Part shown: one piece after another, positions 13,812-19,800 of the stretch
How positions within the stretch are numbered: position 1 is the stretch's first letter
Layout of the letters: every line of letters starts with the position of its first letter
Source of the DNA: a bacterium
GTDB lineage: Bacteria > Myxococcota_A > UBA9160 > UBA6930
Direction of reading: 5' to 3'
NCBI GenBank assembly: GCA_024228115.1
Contig: JAAETT010000465.1
Span: 1 to 44,715, forward strand
Length of the DNA stretch: 44,715 bases
Notes under the pieces: generated by a model
Told to the model about the DNA's origin: nothing
Database searches by the model: none
What the model saw: only the letters and a program-made list of their open reading frames with translations
Program-made: the position numbers and the translations under genes

Positions 13812-13836
13812 CACTCAACTGCAACCAAACACGTAC
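13812..13836. repeat. 25-bp direct repeat, copy 2
   Basis: Second copy of the repeat at 13747-13771, with one mismatch (A for T at the twelfth base). Both copies lie in the non-coding divergent region. Confidence 0.8.
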
Positions 13837-14075
13837 CATCTACACTACACACGCACTTCAACCAGCGTAAGCATCCCTCCCCTACCCGGGTGGAACGATC
13901 CATTGGACGCGGTGGTATACCCCAGGGACAACCATCTCTCACGCGCGCGCGTAGGATAGGTAGTTCGTACTCGTGTGTGTTCGCTAAACTCTAGATAGAC
14001 TAACGCCCGGAGCAATTTCCATGCATCCATCTGAGTGCTTGTCCAAAGTGTCAGGTAGTCAGGAAGGTGAAGAAG

Positions 14076-14239
14076 CGAGCGCGCTAAGGAGCGCATCTCC
14101 TTAGGGACGTACGAAGTTCGTGAGGGGGTACTCGAGAGCGCGCTCGGGATTGGTATATGGTAAAGGTTGGGTAGGACCGCCAGGATAATCCTGGCTCCGG
14201 ACCGGGCCCTCCCGGACCGCCCCCAGTCTACCACAGACT
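14076..14239. other. Cluster of consecutive hairpins, structured RNA or origin candidate
   Basis: Within 164 bp there are several perfect inverted repeats. An outer pair, CGAGCGCGCT (14076-14085) with AGCGCGCTCG (14137-14146), encloses a hairpin CTAAGGAG/CTCCTTAG (14084-14104, 5-nt loop). Then come GCCAGGA-taa-TCCTGGC (14179-14195), a direct repeat CCGGACCG (14197 and 14212) around GGGCCC, and AGTCT/AGACT (14225-14239). No ORF with a good ribosome site spans it. It may be a non-coding RNA, an untranslated leader with attenuator-like stems, or part of an origin. Confidence 0.6.
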
Positions 14240-14318
14240 TCGTATGTGACCGGAGAATAGGAATAGAAGTTGTCACTTTTCGGAGACAAAACCACCACAA
14301 AATATGAGAAAGGCACAT

Positions 14319-14370
14319 TGTCACATCTTTGTCACATCTTGTTAGGGTACTACCTAACACCGAGTATTTA
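14319..14370 (+). promoter_or_regulatory. Putative early-arm promoter/operator
   Basis: Two direct TTGTCACATC words start at 14319 and 14329. They are followed by an inverted repeat GTTAGGGTACTACCTAAC (14341-14358, 6-bp arms) and a -10-like TATTTA at 14365-14370. A weak -35 (TTAGGG, 14342-14347) lies 17 bp before the -10 and inside the palindrome, as expected for a repressed or activated promoter. The early arm starts about 90 bp further on. The promoter call is inference. Confidence 0.4.
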
Positions 14371-14458
14371 GCCAGAGAGGGGCGTGTACTGTGCAGGAAT
14401 TTCTCATGGAGAGAAAGTAGGGTCAATTTGTCTCAGACGAGTATTTTGTTTGTTGCGG

Positions 14459-14761
14459 ATGGAGAGTGAATACGTTTCTGTGGGTGAGGTAAGAAACGCG
14501 AGGTTTTTTGAGATGGAGAGTAGAGAGATGGACAGAGAGAGAACGCTCGGGCGGTTGCGTGAGACGAACAGGGTCGGGGATTGGGTGATCGTTGTGCAGG
14601 CTTCTCGCGTGGACTCTGAAGGTTGGGAATGCCACCACGGACTTCCTTCCTTCCAGATTGGGGCTTGTACTAAGGGGGATGCTTGGGCCCGGGCGAAGAG
14701 GATTCTCGCAGCTTGGGACGATGCTGGTTGGACTCTTCACATGGACATAGCGAGTATCTGA
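14459..14761 (+). CDS. Hypothetical protein, first gene of the plus arm
   Basis: The frame is open from 14384. Possible starts are ATG 14459, 14513 and 14528; the last has GGAG at good spacing, so the true N-terminus is uncertain. The well-ordered part has RVGDWVIVVQASRVDSEGW, then CHHGLPSF and a helix (DAWARAKRILAAWDDAGW). The product has 100 residues from the first of these starts. It is followed 13 bp later by a gene with the standard AGGAGGTGAGAG ribosome site. Function unknown. Confidence 0.65.
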   Translation: MESEYVSVGEVRNARFFEMESREMDRERTLGRLRETNRVGDWVIVVQASRVDSEGWECHHGLPSFQIGACTKGDAWARAKRILAAWDDAGWTLHMDIASI

Positions 14762-14774
14762 GGAGGTGAGAGTC

Positions 14775-14975
14775 ATGTATGAGAAGAGCAAGGGGCACAT
14801 CTGCTTCACGCGCACTCATGAGTTCTACGAGTCTGGTGGGGAGGTCTACAGGGCTCCTCTGGATAACGTGTTTGACGTGAGGACTCATCAGCGTATCGGA
14901 CGGTGGGAGTGTTCGAGCGAGCATTTCGAGCGCTATCAGGAAGTGATCGTGCCTGAGGTCTGGCACATAGCTTAG
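14775..14975 (+). CDS. Small conserved phage protein
   Basis: ATG 14775 follows AGGAGGTGAGAGTC. The 66-residue product contains ESGGEVYRAPLDNVFDV and RWECSSEHFERYQEVI. I recall short phage proteins with this E..GEVYRAP...F.V....R.ECS.E.F pattern, of unknown function. It is encoded in the run of small early genes. Confidence 0.75.
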   Translation: MYEKSKGHICFTRTHEFYESGGEVYRAPLDNVFDVRTHQRIGRWECSSEHFERYQEVIVPEVWHIA

Positions 14976-14987
14976 TGGAGGTGAGAG

Positions 14988-15350
14988 ATGAGACAGACAC
15001 TAGGACTATGTGACGGATGGCTTTGCGTGGTCTACGAGGAGAACGCGTGGGCAGAGCCTGTGCGTGTAACCCGCTACTGGCCGGTGGCCAAGATGAGTGA
15101 GGCGGACATTGAGTATCGTGGTCTCGAGCTGGGGGGTGAGGTTTTTGATCTGGGTATGGACGGTCTCTATCGCCAGCATCGGGGCTCTTGCAAGAGTCCA
15201 ATTGACCTCCGCCTAAAGGATGGCGGAAGTACAAAGCCTATCAAGACAGAGCGCGAGGAGATTTCTCCTCCTCGGACACGGGTGGCTACTCGGTATTTGA
15301 TGGGCCGGTGGGAAAAATGCCTGGCACGTAGCGGTTGGGTGGTTGCTTAG
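14988..15350 (+). CDS. Hypothetical early protein
   Basis: This 120-residue protein starts at ATG after TGGAGGTGAGAG. It has an N-terminal beta-rich part (GWLCVVYEENAWAEPVRVTRY) and a basic C-terminal part. No family recognised. It belongs to a set of early genes sharing the same ribosome-binding module. Confidence 0.7.
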   Translation: MRQTLGLCDGWLCVVYEENAWAEPVRVTRYWPVAKMSEADIEYRGLELGGEVFDLGMDGLYRQHRGSCKSPIDLRLKDGGSTKPIKTEREEISPPRTRVATRYLMGRWEKCLARSGWVVA

Positions 15351-15362
15351 TGGAGGTGAGAG

Positions 15363-15587
15363 ATGAGTCTGAAGACCACAACGACATCAGTCACGACCTA
15401 CGACGGGCGAGTCTTTCAGCTAGGGGACAGGGTCAAGGGCGAGCTAGGTCATGTGGGCACGATTGAAGTATTGGAGTCTACTACAGTGGCCCAGGTGCAG
15501 TGGAGCGTAGGCTCTGCCTGGTGTTATCTTGCTGATTTGGAGCTGGTCTCACATCGCGTGAACGGACACAGGAGGGCAAAAGAATGA
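15363..15587 (+). CDS. Small SH3/KOW-like hypothetical protein
   Basis: This 74-residue protein follows TGGAGGTGAGAG. The core YDGRVFQLGDRVKGELGHVG followed by a TIEVLES strand and later VQWSVGSAWCYLADLELV resembles small SH3-like barrels (GDRV...G..G.I). Such folds bind nucleic acid or protein; the specific role is unknown. Overlaps the next gene by 4 bp. Confidence 0.65.
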   Translation: MSLKTTTTSVTTYDGRVFQLGDRVKGELGHVGTIEVLESTTVAQVQWSVGSAWCYLADLELVSHRVNGHRRAKE

Positions 15588-15919
15588 CAAGGCTAGCAGA
15601 AGGAACATACGATTCCTACCCAAAGACCAATGGAGGATACGGGGACAAGATCGGGACGCTCATGGTCACAAATGGCGGTGACGATGCTGACTGGAAGGGT
15701 ACGGGTGGCGATGAGAGGGACTTCGAGTATGACTACTCATACGCTCACTACCATCATCCCACGGATACCGAGGAGAACATTCAGCTCATTCTGTACTTTG
15801 GTCCTTTGAGGGACATAGAGGGAAAACTGTACTACAAGTGGAGGAGCTGGCAGGTGGATAAGCCCGATGATCCCTGGCCCGTGAAGCCTGAAGAGGGACG
15901 TATCGTCTTACAGGACTAG
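15584..15919 (+). CDS. Hypothetical acidic early protein
   Basis: This 111-residue protein is rich in Asp, Tyr and Gly (GDDADWKGTGGDERDFEYDY), with a C-terminal KLYYKWRSWQVDKPDDPW. It overlaps the upstream gene by 4 bp. No known domain seen. Acidity and size recall small early host-takeover proteins, but that is only a guess. Confidence 0.65.
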   Translation: MTRLAEGTYDSYPKTNGGYGDKIGTLMVTNGGDDADWKGTGGDERDFEYDYSYAHYHHPTDTEENIQLILYFGPLRDIEGKLYYKWRSWQVDKPDDPWPVKPEEGRIVLQD

Positions 15920-15938
15920 TCTCATTTGGAGGTGAGAG

Positions 15939-16229
15939 ATGAGTGAGCGTGAGAAGCTCCGCAAAGCTCTAGGGAATAGGGCTCAAGTCTATTGGATCAC
16001 CCAACACCCTACGGTGGACGATTGGGGTCTGGAGCTTTGGTGTGTGGGCAAGGATGCTGTGATCATACAGGACAAGAGAGAGTACGGGATCGATGTATTC
16101 TCTCGGATGACGGACGAACAAATTGAGCTGATGATCTTTCGCGCAAGACGCAACAAGGAGCTTTCCGAGGATTGTCAGTTTGACATTCCCCGATGGAAAG
16201 ATCTTGAGGTCTATGATGGAAAGGACTGA
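15939..16229 (+). CDS. Hypothetical early protein
   Basis: This 96-residue protein follows TGGAGGTGAGAG. It has an N-terminal basic helix, a middle beta-rich part (LELWCVGKDAVIIQDKREY) and a helix with QIELMIFRARRNKEL. Its last 17 bp overlap the 28-residue membrane microprotein gene. Function unknown. Confidence 0.7.
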   Translation: MSEREKLRKALGNRAQVYWITQHPTVDDWGLELWCVGKDAVIIQDKREYGIDVFSRMTDEQIELMIFRARRNKELSEDCQFDIPRWKDLEVYDGKD

Positions 16230-16299
16230 GAGAGCCCATCTATGGGGAGAGTACGTGGCTCTCCTGCTGATCATTCTGTGGATCCTGCTGGCGAGCTAG
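16213..16299 (+). CDS. 28-residue single-span membrane microprotein
   Basis: ATG ATG at 16213 opens a 28-codon frame ending TAG at 16297-16299. A short polar head (MMERTERAHLWGEY) is followed by VALLLIILWILLAS, a pure transmembrane helix. TTGAGGTC upstream is a moderate ribosome site, and the gene overlaps the preceding stop by 17 bp, suggesting translational coupling. Too short for similarity evidence; the clean hydrophobic span and fit in the gap are the support. A membrane peptide affecting the host envelope is possible. Confidence 0.5.
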   Translation: MMERTERAHLWGEYVALLLIILWILLAS

Positions 16300-16309
16300 G
16301 AGGTGAGAG

Positions 16310-16492
16310 ATGCTCGAAGGTATTGTGTGCATCGTAGCGGGGTTTGTAAGTGGTTGGATCATGAAAGGTCTCTTCATTGGCAAGAGTCCTGATTTAGCCC
16401 TTAATGCCTATGTGACAGGTTACCAGGATGGTGCTTTGAAGGGAATACCTGAGCCAGGTTCGTCAATCGAGATTCCCCCAGAGTATTGCTAG
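16310..16492 (+). CDS. Small single-span membrane protein
   Basis: This 60-residue protein starts with ATG behind AGGAGGTGAGAG. Residues 1-24 are a hydrophobic span with small residues (GIVCIVAGFVSGWIMKGLFIG), followed by AYVTGYQDGALKG and a Pro-rich end. The span plus Y..G..DG tail resembles the late-arm protein at 10397-10588, suggesting distant paralogy. Function unknown. Confidence 0.7.
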   Translation: MLEGIVCIVAGFVSGWIMKGLFIGKSPDLALNAYVTGYQDGALKGIPEPGSSIEIPPEYC

Positions 16493-16502
16493 GAGATGAG
16501 TT

Positions 16503-16760
16503 GTGAAGGACATCCCCCATGGAAAACTGCGTATGAAATGGGCTTGCGAGAGTCTGTTGAATGGACTCTTCATGGAACAAGCACAGTACATCGCAGCTAA
16601 CGTGAAGAAGGCCATTTTCGATTGCCAGGAAGCCTTGAGCTACCTCGTGGACTGCAAGAAGTGCATGGACACGGGCAGGCTCTCGGATGACGTGTTCTGT
16701 GAGTGTGAGAAGGGAATGGAGGCTCTCACGAGTATGGAACGGGAGGTGAAAGGTGAGTGA
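16503..16760 (+). CDS. Small cysteine-rich early protein
   Basis: This 85-residue protein starts with GTG, 8 nt after AGGAG. It has CKKC and CEC near the C-terminal part (DCKKCMDTGRLSDDVFCECE), a compact zinc-knuckle-like pattern, and an N-terminal helical half. A competing ATG at 16496 in another frame would give only 34 residues. Overlaps the next gene by 8 bp. Confidence 0.6.
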   Translation: MKDIPHGKLRMKWACESLLNGLFMEQAQYIAANVKKAIFDCQEALSYLVDCKKCMDTGRLSDDVFCECEKGMEALTSMEREVKGE

Positions 16761-16953
16761 TGAGCCAAGTCCAGTATGGCTTGAATGGTGTTCTCGTTGT
16801 GCTCGCAAGCACTACATGACACAGCGCAAGTGTCCTGAATGTGGTGTCTACTACGTTCCACAGCCTGCCCACGATGGCGTAGCTGAGAGCTGTGCAGTGA
16901 GGATTAGGTGCGATGGCTGTGAAGCATACGCAGACCACACAAACCCGTATTGA
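16753..16953 (+). CDS. Small zinc-ribbon early protein
   Basis: This 66-residue protein starts with GTG after GGGAGGTGAAAG. Cysteine pairs are CSRC, CPEC and CDGC, plus a single Cys in AESCAVRI; there are enough ligands for one or two zinc ions. Such ribbons usually bind nucleic acid or partner proteins. No family recognised. Confidence 0.7.
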   Translation: MSDEPSPVWLEWCSRCARKHYMTQRKCPECGVYYVPQPAHDGVAESCAVRIRCDGCEAYADHTNPY

Positions 16954-16970
16954 ATCCAAGGAGGTGAGAG

Positions 16971-17219
16971 GTGATTAAGAATCAAACACTTGTTGAAGAT
17001 GTGGACACATTGGACATAACGACAGACCGCGAAGGATATTGGGCAATAGCATTCTCGATCCTTGAGATTGCTAGGCAACTGGAAAGTTTGAGTATTGCAA
17101 TGACAACACCCATTAAACTTGGTGTTGACCCAGATCTTGCTTGTCCAATTTGTGGAAAACTTTGGATTGATCGAGAGCGGGCTTTAGCTTGCTGTTCAAA
17201 GGAGTTGACAGATGAGTGA
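16971..17219 (+). CDS. Small early protein with C-terminal zinc ribbon
   Basis: This 82-residue protein starts with GTG after AAGGAGGTGAGAG. The N-terminal part is helical (AIAFSILEIARQLESLSIAM), and the C-terminus has CPICGKLWIDRERALACC, a compact metal-binding knuckle. It overlaps the next gene by 8 bp. Function unknown. Confidence 0.7.
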   Translation: MIKNQTLVEDVDTLDITTDREGYWAIAFSILEIARQLESLSIAMTTPIKLGVDPDLACPICGKLWIDRERALACCSKELTDE

Positions 17220-17439
17220 CAAGGAGGAAACCAGTAACGCGAAGTTCATCAGGCTCCCGCTAGAGGGGTGCTGGCTTCAGTTCAATGAGGAGTCAGCCAA
17301 AGACTTCAAAGCTTGCGTGAAGAACCAATACAAAGCAAGGGGTGAGAAGGTACTCGTACGGGTGATCAAGCGCACGGTGAAGGGTTTTGGTGCGGAGCGT
17401 GATGTGTGGATGGTCATTGCGAGGAGGAATGAGGAATGA
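17212..17439 (+). CDS. Small hypothetical early protein
   Basis: This 75-residue protein is basic, with a short beta-rich core (KFIRLPLEGCWLQF and KVLVRVIKRTV) and a C-terminal VWMVIARR strand. It overlaps neighbouring genes by 4-8 bp. No domain recognised. Confidence 0.65.
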   Translation: MSDKEETSNAKFIRLPLEGCWLQFNEESAKDFKACVKNQYKARGEKVLVRVIKRTVKGFGAERDVWMVIARRNEE

Positions 17440-17576
17440 GTGCTGGAGAGATTCTGATCAACCTGTTCATCTTCATGTTCGGGTTCTTCATCGGTCGGGT
17501 GATGCCAACCAAGCGCCCCAAGACAAACCACGCCATGACGATCCAATGGCTCGAGAATCAGGAGAAGAAGAAATGA
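17436..17576 (+). CDS. 46-residue single-span membrane protein
   Basis: ATG 17436 overlaps the upstream stop (ATGA), with GAGGAGGAATGAGGA just before as ribosome site. The product begins MSAGEILINLFIFMFGFFIG, a transmembrane helix, followed by a basic tail (RVMPTKRPKTNHA) and a C-terminal helix. The positive tail suggests a cytoplasmic C-terminus. Function unknown. Confidence 0.65.
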   Translation: MSAGEILINLFIFMFGFFIGRVMPTKRPKTNHAMTIQWLENQEKKK

Positions 17577-17872
17577 GCTATGACGCCTGGAAGACCCGTT
17601 CCCCCGATGACCAGCGCGAGCTGGACAACCCTGGCTTGGAGCCTGCGAAGTGTGACAGGTGCGGACACGAGATGCTTGAGAAGGATCTCTTCGAGGGAGA
17701 GTGTGTGGTGTGTCAGCTTACGTGTAGAAAGTGTGGGGAGATGATGACCCGAGACCAGCTAGTTCACGGTGAGTGCCTCGTGTGCTGGAGACATCAAAAG
17801 CTGAAGCATGTTGAGGAGTGTCGTGAGCGAGATGCTATGGAGGAGTGGGACGGTGACGAACTACCCTTCTGA
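17573..17872 (+). CDS. Tandem double zinc-ribbon protein
   Basis: ATG 17573 overlaps the upstream stop (ATGA). The 99-residue product carries two consecutive ribbons with the same layout: CDRCGHEMLEKDLFEGECVVC and CRKCGEMMTRDQLVHGEC followed by LVC. This points to internal duplication. The 44-residue late-arm protein at 13435-13569 has the same module once. The C-terminus is acidic (MEEWDGDELPF) and ends in DELPF, like SSB tails. A role in binding nucleic acid or the host SSB-interacting network is conceivable but unproven. Confidence 0.75.
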   Translation: MSYDAWKTRSPDDQRELDNPGLEPAKCDRCGHEMLEKDLFEGECVVCQLTCRKCGEMMTRDQLVHGECLVCWRHQKLKHVEECRERDAMEEWDGDELPF

Positions 17873-18125
17873 GCCCGTGATCATTGGCTTTGCAGTAGCA
17901 GTGCCCGAAGAGGAAAAGACAATCGGGCATTGTCAGACTCATTGTGGACGGCCAGCTAGGGCCGTGTACTACGGTGACCTCGAGATGAACGTTATCGCTA
18001 GGAACCTCCTTCCCAACGATCATGATCTCGTCTTTGCTTGTCCAACGTGCGGGCTAGTCTGGCGAGTCTTTCCTCAAGGGAAGAGTCCGGGAATAGAGAA
18101 ACCCCCCAGTTCGCCCCTGGAATGA
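17853..18125 (+). CDS. Small early protein with cysteine pairs
   Basis: The start is GTG 17853, 7 nt after GGAGGAG, inside the upstream gene's 3' end (20-bp overlap). The 90-residue product has CQTHC near residue 27 and CPTCGLVW at about 68, a split zinc-finger arrangement, and a Pro-rich C-terminus. Function unknown. Confidence 0.65.
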   Translation: MTNYPSEPVIIGFAVAVPEEEKTIGHCQTHCGRPARAVYYGDLEMNVIARNLLPNDHDLVFACPTCGLVWRVFPQGKSPGIEKPPSSPLE

Positions 18126-18245
18126 CCGGGAGGTTTCTCAACGCGAAGGCTGGGTCCCGTGTTCGGTTACCATGAAGGAGGACCCACGCCCAGGGTGCCA
18201 AGGCCCTGCTTCGAGGTCAAGAAAGACGCCAAAAAGGAGAGTCCG

Positions 18246-18572
18246 ATGAAACGTTTCATCTTCGTGACAATGGTTCTAGCCCTCCTGATGGTGGGTAGGT
18301 GTGACATGACCCCGGATAGGCGAGATCAGCTCCTGGACACTGGAGGTGGTCTGGCGCAGCCCAGACTTGAGCGTGAGGGCCTCACGTCTGATCAGGCATC
18401 CCAGGTCGTGGACGCTTCCAAGAGCATCGTGAGGGACGCCACAGACGGGGGAGACTTCGATTGGACGAGGCTGATAGACGTGGCCATCATCGCGGGAGGT
18501 ATCTGGGGTGGTCGGAACTACACCCGTAAGAAGGCACTGGAGAGGAAGACGGATGCTCCTCCCAAGGCATGA
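18246..18572 (+). CDS. Putative secreted or membrane protein with two hydrophobic segments
   Basis: ATG 18246 follows AAAAAGGAG. Residues 1-18 form a signal-like segment (MKRFIFVTMVLALLMVGRC) with a Cys at the end that loosely resembles a lipobox. A second hydrophobic stretch near the C-terminus (LIDVAIIAGGIWGG) is followed by basic residues (RNYTRKKALERK). The layout could suit a lysis or envelope protein, but no holin or spanin family is recognised. Its upstream 120 bp hold an inverted repeat TGGGTCC/GGACCCA. Confidence 0.65.
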   Translation: MKRFIFVTMVLALLMVGRCDMTPDRRDQLLDTGGGLAQPRLEREGLTSDQASQVVDASKSIVRDATDGGDFDWTRLIDVAIIAGGIWGGRNYTRKKALERKTDAPPKA

Positions 18573-18709
18573 AAAGAGCCCCGGCATCATGGCGAGGAAG
18601 CATCGGAAAGACACCGGGGCAATCGAAAGAGGAGACTCTCACCGAAGTGAGGTGAGTCGTGAGATCCACCCTACCTCGGTCTTCTCCCACAGTCAATAAG
18701 GAGACCGCT

Positions 18710-18916
18710 ATGTCCGAATTAGAAGGTCCAATGAGTTTGCCCCTAGGTTGGGGTTCGCAGCCCCGCAAACCTGTGTTGCAGTGGGATAAGCAAGATTGTT
18801 TGCAATTCCTGCTCTTCTGGGCAGAGATTTGGAATCATCAAGCTGGTGGTTACCTTGCAAGCAATACCCTAAGTGGCCTGCTGCAATGTGTGAAGGTAGC
18901 CAATCAGGGGAAATGA
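18710..18916 (+). CDS. Small hypothetical protein before the recombination block
   Basis: ATG 18710 follows AATAAGGAGACCGCT. The 68-residue product has Pro/Gly-rich N-terminal residues and a helix with CLQFLLFWAEIWNHQAGGYL. It ends 2 bp before the nuclease gene, so it is probably co-transcribed. No family recognised. Confidence 0.65.
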   Translation: MSELEGPMSLPLGWGSQPRKPVLQWDKQDCLQFLLFWAEIWNHQAGGYLASNTLSGLLQCVKVANQGK

Positions 18917-18918
18917 TC

Positions 18919-19800
18919 ATGAGTGAATTAACCGTACCGAACTGGTTTTCCCCTCTCGGGGTGGATGTTTCACACCTGACGGAAAGACGGGGCCAGCCTC
19001 TTCCTCCAGGAAAGGAGAGAGATTACATCTCATGGTCCCAGATTAAGATGGTCCTCAGGTGCGAACGCCAGTACTGGCATCGCTACAAGGAAGGAATCAA
19101 AACCCCTCCCCCAGCTTACTTGATCCAAGGAAGTAACCTTCACAAGGTCCAGGAAATCCACTACCGCTCAAGAATCGCAGGGTATTCGGGGTTCGTGAAC
19201 CCCAACGATGCGAGAGCAGCTTACGAGTACTACCTGAAAGAAGCTTGTGAGCGTGAAGAAATTGACTGGGCAGGTAGTAGCTACGAGAGAACCTTGGATG
19301 ATGGAACAACCTTCAGCAAGATTTACTTCTCTCAGATAGAGCCAAGTATTCGTCCGCTCGAGGTAGAGCTTCCATTTCGTGTCAAGCTAGGCGATGATTT
19401 TCCCTTCCTGCTCCATGGCTATATCGATCTTCTTGATGGACAGAATGGAGTCATCATCGCAGACACCAAGTTCATGAGCAAAAAACCTACTGACTTGGAG
19501 ATTCGCAAGGATCTTCAGAGTACAGCCTATGCTGCTGCGTATCGTATTGAGCGAGGAAAGCGAGAAACCATGTGTAGGCTGGACTGCGTGATCAAGACGA
19601 AAAAGCCTTACTCACTGATGATCCCAATCGAGCGAACCAATCAGGAGATCGAGTTCTTTTTCCAGATAGTGGAGGGAGCCACCCGCAAGATTCTCCGGAT
19701 GGAAAAGGAAGAGGACGCGGTTCCGGATCCAACTCACTATCGTTGCAGTGAAGGGCAGTGCGGGTACTGGCGCACCTGCATGGGTAGCTATGGGTTCTAA
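18919..19800 (+). CDS. Cas4/RecB-like PD-(D/E)XK nuclease
   Basis: The start is ATG 18919 after AGGGGAAATGATC. The 293-residue product has the N-terminal WSQIKMVLRCERQYW motif and the active-site strand pair GYIDLLDG (D170) with ADTKF (D182, K184). The QxxxY motif follows (Q200...Y204). Cys48 together with C276, C281 and C287 forms the four-cysteine set of Cas4/AddB-type iron-sulphur nucleases (PF12705-like). In phages such enzymes usually process DNA ends for recombination. The next two genes, a putative annealing protein and an SSB-like protein, overlap in series and support that role. Confidence 0.87.
   Translation: MSELTVPNWFSPLGVDVSHLTERRGQPLPPGKERDYISWSQIKMVLRCERQYWHRYKEGIKTPPPAYLIQGSNLHKVQEIHYRSRIAGYSGFVNPNDARAAYEYYLKEACEREEIDWAGSSYERTLDDGTTFSKIYFSQIEPSIRPLEVELPFRVKLGDDFPFLLHGYIDLLDGQNGVIIADTKFMSKKPTDLEIRKDLQSTAYAAAYRIERGKRETMCRLDCVIKTKKPYSLMIPIERTNQEIEFFFQIVEGATRKILRMEKEEDAVPDPTHYRCSEGQCGYWRTCMGSYGF

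Larger units (their letters stand above)
13570..14458. other. 889-bp divergent intergenic control region
   Basis: I find no convincing protein gene between the two divergent arms. The stretch holds a 12-bp palindrome TCAACTAGTTGA (13665-13676), two near-identical 25-bp direct repeats (13747 and 13812), an alternating palindrome ACGCGCGCGCGT (13941-13952), a cluster of hairpins (14076-14239), repeated TTGTCAC words (about 13782, 14270, 14319, 14329) and a palindrome at 14341-14358. This composition fits promoters and operators for both arms, and possibly a replication origin. Long open frames on both strands here lack ribosome sites. Confidence 0.75.

Noticed and set aside
13757-13942. 61-codon minus-strand frame across the direct repeats
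   Set aside because: There is no ribosome site and the composition is repeat-driven; better explained as non-coding control DNA.
13845-14426. 193-codon minus-strand open frame across the divergent region
   Set aside because: It crosses all the hairpins and repeats, has no clear ribosome site, and its protein has no domain-like pattern.
13331-14458. tRNA genes or a CRISPR array in the control region
   Set aside because: No cloverleaf with a T-loop GTTCGA-like core was found, and the two 25-bp repeats are only two copies without regular spacers.
14423-14815. 130-codon minus-strand open frame over the first early genes
   Set aside because: It is antisense to genes with good ribosome sites and conserved patterns, and looks like a shadow frame.
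16496-16600. 34-codon ATG frame competing with the GTG gene at 16503
   Set aside because: It is only 3 nt from the AGGAG site and stops early, while the GTG frame has better spacing and a cysteine motif. A frameshift cannot be fully excluded.
18589-18699. 36-codon plus-strand ORF between 18572 and 18710
   Set aside because: No SD before its ATG, and the stretch contains inverted repeats that explain its structure.
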